From NCBI RefSeq assembly GCF_003046585.1, contig NZ_QAAE01000017.1, positions 1 to 61,348 on the forward strand: DNA of 61,348 nt, read 5' to 3'. Below the pieces are notes generated by a model. The model was not told the origin of the DNA and searched no databases. It saw only the letters and a list, made by a program, of their open reading frames with translations. This document shows positions 8,987 to 18,311 of the stretch, piece after piece. The first letter of the stretch is position 1; each line of letters begins with the position of its first letter. Source of the DNA: Nitrosomonas aestuarii. GTDB taxonomy: Bacteria > Pseudomonadota > Gammaproteobacteria > Burkholderiales > Nitrosomonadaceae. Position numbers and translations under genes: made by a program.

Positions 8987-9790
8987 TCAAGCAGCCTTTC
9001 TAGCGGCGATCATGGCTTCAATATTTTTGTACTGCTCGAATTTTTCAGACCAATTCATCAGTTCCAGCGAACCGTCGGCATGTTCAAGTAACGTGGTGCA
9101 GCTTTCCACCCAGTCACCATCATTGCAGTACAGTATCGAATTGATTTCTTTGATTTCGGCATGGTGAATATGCCCGCATACGACGCCATCAACGCCGCGA
9201 TCCTTGGCCAGATGTGCCAGCGCATTCTCGAAACTGCTGATAAAACTGATTGCATTTTTAACTTTCAGTTTAAGGTATGCCGCCAATGACCAGTAAGAAT
9301 AACCGAAGAACTTGCGCAGACCATTCACATAGCGATTGAGCCACAGCAGCGTGTCGTAGGCGGCATTGCCTAGCTTGGCGATCATACGACTGTGCTTGAC
9401 AATGACATCGAATTCATCGCCATGCAGAATCAGCAGCTTTTTGCCGTCGCGCGTTATATGGACGTAATCCAGGTGAATTTCAAGATTGCCGAATATGTGA
9501 CCGGCGCAATCGCGCATAGCCTCGTCATGATTGCCGGGTATATAGATTACTTTGGTACCGTGCTTGGCTTTCCCAAGAATCGAACGGATTACGTTGGTAT
9601 GCTCCTGTGGCCAATAGGGATTCTTTTTGAGACTCCAGAAATCAACGATATCACCGACAAGAAACAGGTAATCGGTTTCAACCGAGTGCAGAAAATGAAG
9701 CAGTGCTTCCGCCTGACATCCGCGAAAACCGAGATGAACGTCTGAAATCCAGACACTTCTAACTTTCATAGGTGTTTTTTTCGTAGTCAT
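8987..9790 (-). CDS. LpxH-like calcineurin-family metallophosphoesterase
   Basis: A 267-residue cytoplasmic phosphoesterase. All metal-site motifs are present: DVHLG (residues 17-21), GDIVDFW (46-52), GNHD (86-89), HGDEFD and GHIHHAEI. The closest known group is the LpxH/LpxH2 family, which cleaves UDP-2,3-diacylglucosamine in lipid A synthesis; many paralogues with this length act on unknown substrates. The ATG at 9790 follows AGGAAGGGG; a second ATG (MKVRSVWISD) seven codons in is also possible. It is intact while its neighbours are decayed, which suggests that it is under selection. Confidence 0.85.
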   Translation of the reverse strand: MTTKKTPMKVRSVWISDVHLGFRGCQAEALLHFLHSVETDYLFLVGDIVDFWSLKKNPYWPQEHTNVIRSILGKAKHGTKVIYIPGNHDEAMRDCAGHIFGNLEIHLDYVHITRDGKKLLILHGDEFDVIVKHSRMIAKLGNAAYDTLLWLNRYVNGLRKFFGYSYWSLAAYLKLKVKNAISFISSFENALAHLAKDRGVDGVVCGHIHHAEIKEINSILYCNDGDWVESCTTLLEHADGSLELMNWSEKFEQYKNIEAMIAARKAA

Positions 9791-10017
9791 GACCCCTTCC
9801 TGTATGCGCTGAGTATGGCAACACAGCTTAAAGAGGCTTTGTTAAGCCAGCTTGAAGTATTTGTTAAGAATTGATGAAAGTTTTATTAAAAATGAATCAG
9901 GTGTGTTACGAGTGATATGATGTTTTTTTACTGGCGAAGTAAAGCTGATTACACAGAATTAAATAATCTGGCGTATGCCGGAATATAACCGAGGTTGCTA
10001 CATGATTTCTAAACACG

Positions 10018-11040
10018 ATGCATGAAATATCCACACTGATGCAGATACCTGAACTGCACAAAATTGAGGCGATAATTAAATGGAGTAATAAGGCGCACTT
10101 GTCCACCAGAGTGCTTTGTCACGTGCCGTGCGAAGATGATTTGCTGCCGTTTATGCACTTACATGGGGCAATCGTCCGCAAGATGTGCCCTGTATTACCT
10201 TTGTCGCCGGTATGCATGGTCTGGAACGAATCGGTACGCAGGTTGTAATCACTTTTCTGGAAAGACTGCTGGAGCGATTGGAGTGGGATCAGGTTCTGGT
10301 TGATCTGTTACAAAGGGTGCGTATACATGTGTTGCCACTGATTAATCCGGTAGGCATGTTCAATAATGCGCGCTCAGATGGAAACGGCGTTGACCTGATG
10401 CGTAATGCACCGATTGACAGCTAGGAAAAGACCATCTGGTTAGGTTGAGAAGGCATCAGATTTCGCCGTTGTTGCCGTGGTATCGGGGAAAGGCGGGTGA
10501 AGCCATGCAGCCGGAAGCGCAGGCACTTTGTTATTTCGTTAGGCAAGAAATTTTTACCGCACCATTCAGTCTTGTGCTGGATCGTCATTCTGGTTTTGGC
10601 TATCGCAACTAGATCTGGTTTCCATATGCCAGAAGTCAGCGAGAGTCCATCAAACATCTAAAAGAAATTTATTACCTGCGCAATCTTTTTATGCATACCT
10701 ACCCTAATCAGGACTATGTTTTTGAGCCGCAATCGCAGCACTATCTGGTTCATGGTGACTTATGGGATTATCTGTATCTGCAGTCATTGAGGGACGGTAA
10801 TGTTTTTCTCCCGTTGACTTTGGAAATGGGTTCCTGGCGATGGGCCCGGAAAAACCCGCTTTAGTTACGGCAATTGCTCGGCCTTTATCATCCTATCAAA
10901 CCGCATCGTCTCAAACGGATATTGAGAAGTCATATGATTCTTATGGAGTTTTTGTTGCATGCGACTTTGTCGTACAACAAATGGCTGCGTAAGAGTCAGG
11001 CGCCTGAATTTGAGAAACAGTCGAGAACACTCTGGTATAC
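10018..11040 (+). pseudogene. M14-type zinc carboxypeptidase / succinylglutamate desuccinylase-like gene, decayed
   Basis: Pieces in several frames line up as one protein: QDVPCITFVAGMHGLERIG with the HxxE zinc ligands (about 10180-10240), LPLINPVGMFNNARSDGNG, DLMRNAP, then LVLDRHSGFGYRN with a further His, and DYVFEPQSQHYLVHGD followed by LTLEMGSWRW. Lesions are a frameshift near 10160, TAG at 10422, a frameshift near 10440, TAG at about 10610 and TAG near 10862. The order of motifs matches the M14-like zinc hydrolases often paired with a small alpha/beta hydrolase, as here. Confidence 0.82.
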
Positions 11041-11776
11041 ATGACCCAAGACTACCACTTTGTGCTGATACGCGGCTTGCTGCGTGAAGCAAGACACTGG
11101 GGTGAGTTTGCCGGATATTTGCAACAGAATTTTCCTGGCGAATCCACTGAAACGCCGAATATTCCCGGTAACGGCTGCCTGAATTATTTAACCAGTCCGA
11201 ATACCGTTGCAGACATGACCGAGGCATTACGCAGGCAGGTCGGCAAACGGCAGCAACTTACATTAATTGCCATTTCTATGGGAAGGATGATCGCGATTGA
11301 CTGGATGAGCCGATACCCGGGTGAGGTGAATGCGGTTGTTTTGATTAATACCAGTGCCAGAACACTGTCACCGTTTTATCATTGTATGCGTTGGCGGATT
11401 TATCCTTGCGTAGTAAAAATGATAATGAGCACCGCTTTGAACAGGGAGACGGATATTCTTGAGCTGACATCTAATCGTTTTGATCGTGACATCCATGTAC
11501 TGAAATCCTGGCAGCAATGGCAACAACAGAATCGGTATCAATTGTGAGCATCGGAAACCAGTTGCTGGCCGCAGTCAGATTCTCGATTGCCTCACAACCG
11601 CGCCAACCCGTGCTCATTGTGTCCAGTCTTGACGACCGTATGGTAGATTACCGCTGCAGCCGGGAACTGGCGCAAACATGACATGCTGATTATGTGGAGC
11701 ATGACAGAGCCGGTCACGACCTGCCGCTGGATGAACCTGAGTGGCCGACATTATCAAGCAATGGCTTGCCGTCTGA
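11041..11776 (+). pseudogene. Alpha/beta hydrolase, decayed
   Basis: The first 168 residues read through: FVLIRGLLREARHWGEF (oxyanion region), ETPNIPGNG, and the nucleophile region LIAISMGRM, where the usual GxSxG has lost its first Gly. After the TGA at 11545-11547 the protein resumes in another frame with RQPVLIVSSLDDRMVDYRCS (acid Asp) and EHDRAGHDLPLD (catalytic His), broken by a TGA where Trp is expected, and by a further frameshift before the end DIIKQWLAV. It follows the decayed M14 gene directly, so both genes of a former pair are lost. Confidence 0.8.
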
Positions 11777-11865
11777 TCAGGTGTGTTAACTAAGAAGTTC
11801 AGTTGATTTTTGCTGAAAGTATCTGTGCAATGAAACTGAACTTCCCAGTATTAGCCGATTGTGGT

Positions 11866-12618
11866 TCAATTGTTTTTTTGTTTCTGGCCGGGTATGTCAT
11901 ATCGATATCGATAATTTTTCAGATAAATAAGCCAGGCGAGCAATTTGTCTTTCAGACCTTTTGATTTTTTATAGAGCGGGAATTTGTAAACTGACCTCAG
12001 GTTGTCCATTGTCAGATCAATATTCAGAAAATTGTTTAATTTTGCAATAGTGTCTTCCGGCGTCAGTTGCAAATCTTCAAATTCAAATTCAATATAATCC
12101 TGCTGATTCTCATTTAGGAATTTTTTCAGGTTGTCGGTGATGGCAGCGTTGTAGTGCTGTGTAAAGGCATAACTCTGAATATGCCGGCGCAGGTTGGAAG
12201 TGATCCATGCCTGTTCACTGTCTCGCGTAAGAATGATAAATGCGACTTCTTCCATCGGTAATAGCTTCGCCCATATCCGTATGGTCAATGCGAGCCTTGG
12301 GTCTTTCCAGATCCACGGCTTATGTTGCTGACAATTTTCTAAAAATGCCCTGTATGGCGTGAGATCTAGTGTGGCAGCCTTACGCGCTAGATCATCTACA
12401 ATTTCGGATGAGATGATTTCATGTTCGCGATCACCTGCGAAGTTTAATTCGGTCAATAGTTGATTGTTGAGTTCAACCAGTTTGATGTTTTCGTATGTAT
12501 CATAATCAGGTTTTTTAAAAGTATTATCGCCATGCCAATAACCGGCTTCGCCCAGTAATGCAGCAAAAGCAGAACTGCCTGTCCACCCATGTGTAAGAAT
12601 AATCACATTTTTTTTCAT
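11866..12618 (-). CDS. Sulfotransferase-family protein
   Basis: A protein of about 250 residues with the PAPS-binding signature of sulfotransferases: ILTHGWTGSSAF at the N-terminus (5'-phosphosulfate loop), WKDPRLALTIRIW in the middle, and FIILTRDSEQAW with the Arg typical of the 3'-phosphate site. The family moves sulfate from PAPS to sugars, peptides or lipids. The start could be TTG at 12630 or ATG at 12618; neither has a strong ribosome site and the ATG is chosen. It is alone, with its acceptor unknown; export is not predicted. Confidence 0.8.
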   Translation of the reverse strand: MKKNVIILTHGWTGSSAFAALLGEAGYWHGDNTFKKPDYDTYENIKLVELNNQLLTELNFAGDREHEIISSEIVDDLARKAATLDLTPYRAFLENCQQHKPWIWKDPRLALTIRIWAKLLPMEEVAFIILTRDSEQAWITSNLRRHIQSYAFTQHYNAAITDNLKKFLNENQQDYIEFEFEDLQLTPEDTIAKLNNFLNIDLTMDNLRSVYKFPLYKKSKGLKDKLLAWLIYLKNYRYRYDIPGQKQKNN

Positions 12619-13102
12619 TTTTATGCTCAAATTTATTTAAATGAATACATATTTTTTCTAAACTATACTTCAATTTTATGAAAATGCAATGAATGGTCTT
12701 TTCCAGGTTTTTGTATTAATTTTCTTTATAGGATTGCGACCCGATCTCGCATGCCTGTTGTAAATCAATATGCAAAAACGATTGGCGAAGTGTGAGGTCA
12801 GCAGGTGGCTGCGGCGCGTAAGAAACTTTAGGCGATTTTGTGTAAAAGTGTCGGTTCAATGCTTCAGAGTAAATATGGCATGATTGAATCGGCGCAGCGA
12901 ATGTATGCGGTTGTATTGATGTGGGTGCAAACGGTGTATGTGTTTCTGTTGCGGATATGTTATAAGAAACGAATGGGTGTGCGCATTGCTTAATTGAATG
13001 CCCAGCAAAAAACTGACAGTATTTCTTTTTTGATAAAGCTTTGAGGGTTGTAATTTTGGATTATGGAATAATTTATTATTGTTCAGTATGTTGTAAATCT
13101 TA
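12619..13102. other. Gene-free stretch upstream of the sulfotransferase
   Basis: No convincing gene. A 44-codon open frame at 12859-12993 (plus) has no ribosome site and no known relatives that I can name. The 3' flank of the tRNA lies at the right end. Confidence 0.5.
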
Positions 13103-13187
13103 TGGTGCCCAGAAGAGGACTCGAACCTCCACACCCGAAGGCACATGGACCTGAACCATGCGCGTCTACCAATTCCGCCATCTGGGC
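13103..13187 (-). tRNA. tRNA-Leu (anticodon CAG)
   Basis: An 85-nt tRNA. The acceptor GCCCAGA (13187-13181) pairs with TCTGGGC next to an encoded CCA end (13103-13105). The D arm contains GGAATTGGTAGACGC, the anticodon loop is TTCAGGT giving CAG, the long class-II variable arm is TGCCTTCGGGTG-like, and the T arm has GGTTCGAGTCC. The long variable arm and the anticodon both say leucine (CUG codons). Confidence 0.97.
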
Positions 13188-13229
13188 AACGATTGATATC
13201 TGATTTATCAGATACATAAAGTGTGGCAC

Positions 13230-13257
13230 ATTCTATAGGAAATCGTTATTTTGTCAA
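13230..13257 (-). promoter_or_regulatory. Sigma-70 promoter of tRNA-Leu
   Basis: On the minus strand a perfect -35 TTGACA (13257-13252) and a -10 TAGAAT (13235-13230) are spaced by 16 bases and lie about 40 bases upstream of the tRNA 5' end. The -35 box overlaps the TTG start codon of rnr on the other strand. Confidence 0.75.
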
Positions 13258-15485
13258 TTAAGAAGCATCGTAAGCTCAGGGATCAGGATCCTTATCTGGC
13301 GCGAGAGAAAACGCGTTATGAACAACCTTTGCCAAGCCGGGAATACATTCTGCAGATTTTGAAAGATCGAGGTGTTCCAATGGCCGAAACTGAGTTGCAG
13401 ACGTTGTTGGATATTGGTGTCGAAGAACAGGAAAATTTTGCGCGCAGATTGAGCGCAATGATTCGTGAAGGGCAGATATTCCGTAATCGCAAAGGCGCTA
13501 TTTGCGTGATGGAAAAACTGGATTTGATTAAAGGAAAAATACAGGGGCATGCAGATGGTTTTGGTTTTTTAATTCCCGATGATGGTACTGCAGATTTGTT
13601 TTTGCCAGAAAAAGAAATGCATAAAGCGTTGCATGGTGATCTGGTGCTTGTGCGTGAAAAGGGACTTGACCGGCGTGGCCGGCGTGAAGGCGTTATTGTA
13701 GAAATTCTCGAGCATACCAATAGACATATTGTTGGGCGATTATATATTGATCACGGTATTTTGTATGTGGTGGCGGAGAACAGGCGTATCAACCAGGATA
13801 TTCTGATACCAATTGACCATTCACTGAATGCCGATGACGGGCAGGTTGTGATGGTCGAGATTATTCAACAACCCAACAAGCATACACAACCGATTGGTCA
13901 TATTGTTGAAATTATGGGTGATTATGCAGACCCGGGAATGGAAATTGATATTGCATTGCGTAAACATGATCTGCCCTATGTTTTTTCATCTGAAATTGAT
14001 AGCCTTGCCAAAAAACTGCCTACCCGGGTTCTGCAAAAACATTATATGGACCGACGGGATATCCGCCATCTGCCTTTGGTTACAATAGACAGTGAAACGG
14101 CACGTGATTTTGATGATGCTGTTTACTGTGAGCAACATACTGACGGATTTACGTTATATGTTGCAATTGCAGATGTGAGTCAATATGTGCAGCCGGGTGA
14201 TGCTTTCGATCGGGAAGCGTTCAATCGTGGAAATTCAGTTTACTTTCCACAGAGAGTGATACCGATGCTGCCTGAGGTGCTTTCAAACGAACTCTGTTCG
14301 CTCAATCCCAACCGCAATCGCCTGTGTATGGTTTGTGAAATCCGCTTTGACGCGCATGGCGAAAGGTTGGATTATGCATTTTATCCGGCACTGATGCGTT
14401 CGCATGCGCGGCTGACTTATCATATTGTTGCGGCTATGCTGGCCGATCCAACAGGCAAGGAAGCCGATAAGTATGCAAAGATTTTTCCACATTTGCAGAA
14501 TATTAATAGATTATTCAAAGTATTGCTCAAGGCGCGTAAGAAGCGCGGCGCAATTGATTTTGAAACCACTGAAACGCAGATGTTTTTTAATAACCACGGC
14601 AAGATTGAAAAAATTGAACCGGTACAGCGTAATGATGCGCACCGGTTAATCGAAGAGTGTATGCTTGCGGCGAATGTCTGTGCTGCCGATTTTTTGCAAA
14701 AACATCAGCATTCTGTTCTATATCGAGTGCATGAAAGGCCTGCTGCAGACAAACTGGAAGCATTGCGTCATTTTCTCAAGGAAGTGGGCGTGCAATTGGG
14801 CGGGAGAAGTAAGCCAGGTGCTGGCGATTATGCCAAAACGTTACTTAAAATAAAGGACAGACCGGATAAGCATCTTTTGCAGACTGTTATGTTGCGCTCA
14901 CTGCCGCAGGCGATTTACAGTCCCGAAAATAACGGCCATTTCGGTCTGGCTTATGATGCCTATACACACTTTACATCTCCCATCCGGCGTTATCCTGATT
15001 TATTGACGCATCGCGCCATCAAAGCAGTGTTGCAGGGTAAAAAATATCTGCCGGGGGATTGGCATGAACTGGGACGCCATTGCTCGCAAACAGAACGGCG
15101 CGCCGATGAGGCGACCCGCGACGTGGAGACCTGGTTGAAGTGTTTTTTTATGCAGGATAAAATTGGTGAATGTTTTGAAGGAATTATCAGCAGTGTCACC
15201 GGTTTCGGCTTGTTCGTTGCATTGGATCAAGTTTATGTCGAGGGACTCATTCATATTTCAGAGCTTCCCAGTGACTATTTTCATTTTGACGCGGCCCAAC
15301 AGCGCTTGCTTGGAGAACGCAGCGGAAAACAGTACCGCATCGGTGACCGGTTAAGCGTCAAACTGGCCCATGTTAATCTGGAAACCAGTAAAATAGATTT
15401 TGTCCTGAACGAAGCTGCCGAATCCGGCAAACAGACCAAAAAATCCCGGTTCGTTAAAAAAATTAAAAAGAAAAAATTACAATAG
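13251..15485 (+). CDS. rnr: Ribonuclease R
   Basis: A 744-residue 3'-5' exoribonuclease of the RNB family that degrades structured RNA and helps in rRNA and tmRNA quality control. An N-terminal helical/cold-shock part (PLPSREYILQILKDRG near residue 25; GHADGFGFLIPDDG near 98) precedes the RNB domain with the catalytic Asp cluster SETARDFDDAVY near residue 285 and TSPIRRYPDLLTHRAI near 575. An S1 domain (FEGIISSVTGFGLFVAL) and a Lys-rich tail follow. The TTG at 13251 is the only start before the conserved region. rlmB follows at 52 bp, an order seen in many proteobacteria. Confidence 0.96.
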   Translation: MSIKKHRKLRDQDPYLAREKTRYEQPLPSREYILQILKDRGVPMAETELQTLLDIGVEEQENFARRLSAMIREGQIFRNRKGAICVMEKLDLIKGKIQGHADGFGFLIPDDGTADLFLPEKEMHKALHGDLVLVREKGLDRRGRREGVIVEILEHTNRHIVGRLYIDHGILYVVAENRRINQDILIPIDHSLNADDGQVVMVEIIQQPNKHTQPIGHIVEIMGDYADPGMEIDIALRKHDLPYVFSSEIDSLAKKLPTRVLQKHYMDRRDIRHLPLVTIDSETARDFDDAVYCEQHTDGFTLYVAIADVSQYVQPGDAFDREAFNRGNSVYFPQRVIPMLPEVLSNELCSLNPNRNRLCMVCEIRFDAHGERLDYAFYPALMRSHARLTYHIVAAMLADPTGKEADKYAKIFPHLQNINRLFKVLLKARKKRGAIDFETTETQMFFNNHGKIEKIEPVQRNDAHRLIEECMLAANVCAADFLQKHQHSVLYRVHERPAADKLEALRHFLKEVGVQLGGRSKPGAGDYAKTLLKIKDRPDKHLLQTVMLRSLPQAIYSPENNGHFGLAYDAYTHFTSPIRRYPDLLTHRAIKAVLQGKKYLPGDWHELGRHCSQTERRADEATRDVETWLKCFFMQDKIGECFEGIISSVTGFGLFVALDQVYVEGLIHISELPSDYFHFDAAQQRLLGERSGKQYRIGDRLSVKLAHVNLETSKIDFVLNEAAESGKQTKKSRFVKKIKKKKLQ

Positions 15486-15537
15486 GTTTCTTGCTGATTG
15501 TGAAGAACCTCTCCATTTACTGTTTTTAGTGAAAACC

Positions 15538-16311
15538 ATGTCAACTACGCGTCTAATTTTCGGTTTCCATGCAGTTATCAGTCGTTTAAGACAGAATCCT
15601 GCCAGCATTAAAGAAATTTATGTAGACGCTGAGCGAAATGATCAGCGTGTTCGTGGCTTGATGACACTAGCAGAATCCCATAAGATTCAATTAATTAGCT
15701 GTGAGAATAACCGGATTGAAAAAATGGCGGGCAGCCGGCGTCATCAGGGCGTGGCGGCCAATATTAATACGACGTTATCCTATGTGGCTATCGATGATGT
15801 GCTGGATACGTTGACCGAACCGGCAAGGCTTCTGGTACTCGACGGAATACAGGACCCGCATAATCTGGGGGCATGTTTGCGAGTGGCGGATGCTTTTGGC
15901 GTTCATGCAGTTATTGCACCCAAAGATCGTGCGGTCGGTTTGACAGCGACCGTGCATAAGGTATCCAGTGGCGCTGCAGATACCGTACCTTATATTGCTG
16001 TTACCAATCTGGCGCGCACATTGCGACAGTTGAAAGAACGAGATATCTGGATTATCGGTACTTCGGATGATGCTGATCATGATCTCAATGATTTTCAAAT
16101 CAGCGGTTCGGTTGCCTGGGTACTTGGGTCTGAAGAAAAAGGCATGCGTCGTTTAACACGAGAAATCTGCGACCAACTGGTGCGTATTCCCATGCAGGGC
16201 AGTGTAGAAAGTCTTAATGTGTCTGTCAGTGCTGGAATTTGCCTGTTTGAAACCTTTCGTCAGCAGGCCTGCAAAACAACTGTTACAGACAGCGTTTCAA
16301 ATAGTAAATAA
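15538..16311 (+). CDS. rlmB: 23S rRNA (guanosine-2'-O-)-methyltransferase RlmB
   Basis: A 257-residue SPOUT/TrmH-type methyltransferase that modifies G2251 (E. coli numbering) in the peptidyl-transferase centre of 23S rRNA. The N-terminal substrate-binding domain starts FGFHAVISRLRQNP. The SPOUT motifs are clear: LDGIQDPHNLGACLRVADAF (motif 1), WVLGSEEKGMRRL (motif 2) and IPMQGSVESLNVSVSAGI (motif 3 with the knot). A GTG three codons upstream is in frame, but the ATG at 15538 fits the family start better. It lies 52 bp after rnr and is probably cotranscribed. Confidence 0.95.
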   Translation: MSTTRLIFGFHAVISRLRQNPASIKEIYVDAERNDQRVRGLMTLAESHKIQLISCENNRIEKMAGSRRHQGVAANINTTLSYVAIDDVLDTLTEPARLLVLDGIQDPHNLGACLRVADAFGVHAVIAPKDRAVGLTATVHKVSSGAADTVPYIAVTNLARTLRQLKERDIWIIGTSDDADHDLNDFQISGSVAWVLGSEEKGMRRLTREICDQLVRIPMQGSVESLNVSVSAGICLFETFRQQACKTTVTDSVSNSK

Positions 16312-16560
16312 GCGCATTTACTGACACTGGCGGCAATCATCGCGCCAAAGGGAATGCGGCTTCGATCGTGCGCGCGTTTGCTTTTCCCCGTCCTCGGTTC
16401 CATGTTTTGCTGGGCATTCTTGTCCATAGCAGGGTCTGGCATGCTGTTCTATTTGCTGGAACAAATTCACCTTTGCAGATGCTCATTTTACGTTCAGCTA
16501 CCATTCAGAGTTAAGGTCATACAATATTTGCAACATATAGAATATTTCGGGAGGTGCGCC

Positions 16561-16917
16561 ATGAATACAAAAAGACTGATTGCCTTGTTAGCGGTAATTG
16601 CACTGTTTTTTCTTGGCGGCTGTGTGGCAACACCTTACTATGGCGGATCAGGATACTACGGCGGAACAGGTTATTATGGCGGTGTTGGGGCCAGGGCCGG
16701 TTATGGGTATCAACGATCGCTGTACGGTAATCAATTATTTTTTGGTGGGTACAGACACAGTCATGGTGGTCATAGACACTTTGGTGGCGGACATAGGCAT
16801 TTCCATGGCGGACACCGACATTCCGGTGGCGGACATCGACACATCGGTGGTAGACAGAGTCATATCGGCGGTGGTCACCGGGGAGGTGGTCACAGAGGTC
16901 GTGGCGGTCATCATTAA
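16561..16917 (+). CDS. His/Gly-rich lipoprotein
   Basis: A 118-residue protein with a lipoprotein signal: MNTKRLIALLAVIALFF and the lipobox LGGC at about residues 17-20. A YGG-rich stretch follows (YYGGSGYYGGTGYYGG) and then many HRH/GGH repeats to the C-terminus. The ATG at 16561 follows GGGAGG. The His-rich part would bind transition metals such as Cu, Ni or Zn; this is inferred from composition only. It would sit in the outer membrane or periplasm. An open frame extends upstream to 16354 but has no ribosome site and would bury the signal peptide. Confidence 0.8.
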   Translation: MNTKRLIALLAVIALFFLGGCVATPYYGGSGYYGGTGYYGGVGARAGYGYQRSLYGNQLFFGGYRHSHGGHRHFGGGHRHFHGGHRHSGGGHRHIGGRQSHIGGGHRGGGHRGRGGHH

Positions 16918-16931
16918 AAAGTATTTAATTC

Positions 16932-16968
16932 AAGGAAAGCGCTGGTTGGTTGAATCAGTGCTTCCCTT
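16932..16968 (+). terminator. Imperfect hairpin after the His-rich lipoprotein
   Basis: AAGGAAAGCGCTG (16932-16944) pairs with CAGTGCTTCCCTT (16956-16968) with one mismatch and one G-T pair; the bases after it are T-rich. It lies 15 bp past the stop codon. Confidence 0.55.
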
Positions 16969-17423
16969 ATTGTTGTTACTGATATGCCGCGATTGTGATG
17001 CATAGACGATAAACAACCAGACGATGCGATCTCAATTTGAGAACCACCATTTTCAGGTTGATGCAGGCTGGTATCAGACGGTATCAGCAGGGGCGCGTTA
17101 AGATCGCCTTTCGCAAGTCGCATTAAAAGCGCAATGAAATCACTTATGGATAGGCGGTCATGGTGGTTTATGGCTGCAGAATGAGGTGCTTGACCGGGAT
17201 ATTACCCTCAATATCTTCAGCGCCAATCTCGGCTTTATTTTCCGGCCGGGCAAAGCGACCAGGACAACTCAATGGTGTCGCCGGTAGCACAGAAATGATA
17301 AAAACCACCCAAATGTGATTTTTTATATCGACAGCAGTAGCCGGTAGACAATCATGAACAGGTCAGCGTGTCTGCACACTCAGCGACGAATAAAAGGTGC
17401 TGTTGCGGCTATGTGTTATTACA
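16969..17423. other. Stretch without an intact gene
   Basis: Around 17160-17290 the plus strand reads LDRDITLNIFSANLGFIFRP and looks like a protein fragment, but it has no start and I do not recognise a family. Nothing else is seen. Confidence 0.45.
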
Positions 17424-17452
17424 GCGGTCTGTCGGGGAATGCGGCAGACCGC
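17424..17452 (-). terminator. Hairpin downstream of the phosphatase-like gene
   Basis: GCGGTCTGTCG (17424-17434) pairs with CGGCAGACCGC (17442-17452) with one G-T pair. It lies 18 bp past the stop of the minus-strand gene. No long T-tract follows. Confidence 0.6.
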
Positions 17453-17469
17453 GGGCAGGAAGCCAGGTT

Positions 17470-17979
17470 TTATTTTACAAAAATTTCCCTGACTTTTTCT
17501 TCCAGAGGCGGCCGCATGCCGGCTTTACGTCCTTCTCTTAATGCCTCCTCGGGGTCAATACCCTGGCTGATACGATAGCCGGCCCATATTGCGCCTGCCC
17601 GGTTGCCCGAACCGCAATGTACCAGAATTGGTTTAGGAGACTGCTTAACGGCTTTTGTGAAAGCTTCCAGATGTTCATCGCTGATATTGGCGACTGTCAT
17701 TGGAATATTGACATAAACCATGCCTGCGCCCTCGACCAGTGCTTTTTCTTCACGTGTGCCCTCATTCGTGGTGCGCATGTCAATGACCGTTTTAAATCCA
17801 TGTGCTGCGAGTAAAGGTGCTCCACCATCGCCGATCAATCCGGATGTGGCAATTTGCGGTGAGGCGCGATTGTAGTTCTGAACAGTGCTGACCTGATGGC
17901 CAAAGGGGATTCTTTCGGCAAATGCTGCACAGGAGAACAGCACCAGCCATGCGGTAAAAATTGTGATTGTGTATTTCAT
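17470..17979 (-). CDS. Exported protein tyrosine phosphatase-like / BLH-type protein
   Basis: A 169-residue protein with a Sec signal (MKYTITIFTAWLVLFSCAAFA) and a dual-specificity phosphatase-like fold. The active-site loop is VHCGSGNRAG, matching HCxxGxxR with Cys and Arg in place; TVIDMRTTNEG earlier holds the usual general-acid region. Related proteins are annotated as beta-lactamase-hydrolase-like or DSP phosphatases; here the location would be periplasmic. The start is set by GAGG before 17979; an upstream in-frame ATG at 17991 overlaps that site. The substrate is unknown. Confidence 0.8.
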   Translation of the reverse strand: MKYTITIFTAWLVLFSCAAFAERIPFGHQVSTVQNYNRASPQIATSGLIGDGGAPLLAAHGFKTVIDMRTTNEGTREEKALVEGAGMVYVNIPMTVANISDEHLEAFTKAVKQSPKPILVHCGSGNRAGAIWAGYRISQGIDPEEALREGRKAGMRPPLEEKVREIFVK

Positions 17980-18311
17980 AATAAACCTCATTTTTTGATG
18001 ATTCGTGAAAAGCTATGTGAGTCAAGAGATATTGGATGATAAGATAAAATCTTTACACTTTGTAGTTTTTTGTAGTCTGGAAATAGTGTGATTCGTGAGG
18101 TTGGGCGGCAAAACTGCATTGTGTAAAGTTATAACTGTTTTTTCTTTTTATCAGGACCCTCTTTTGTAAGTGATTTATTTTTGCGCTTATCTTAAGCGTT
18201 GAATGGGTCAGTATTCTCCTGAATATCCGTTCGCAAAAAACTTTTTTACAGCGTGCTGACTCAATAAACGTTTGGGTGTGTTAATTGAAGTCAACTGTAA
18301 AATGATGATAA
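17980..18311. other. Intergenic stretch between divergent genes
   Basis: It must hold promoters for the phosphatase-like gene (minus) and the redox fusion gene (plus). It is AT-rich; no clear -35/-10 pair can be singled out. Confidence 0.4.

Noticed and set aside
2413..11776. Amber (TAG) recoding to Gln
   Set aside because: The same genes also carry frameshifts, and TAG ends several intact genes in the window, such as rnr and the RRM gene, so recoding is not needed.
12859..12993. Small plus-strand frame of 44 residues (MLQSKYGMIESAQRMYAVV start)
   Set aside because: There is no Shine-Dalgarno sequence, no recognised relatives, and it lies in an AT-rich gap; support is too weak for a gene call.
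17160..17290. Protein-like fragment LDRDITLNIFSANLGFIFRP
   Set aside because: It has no start codon, it stops soon, and I could not assign a family; it is recorded only as part of the gap entry.
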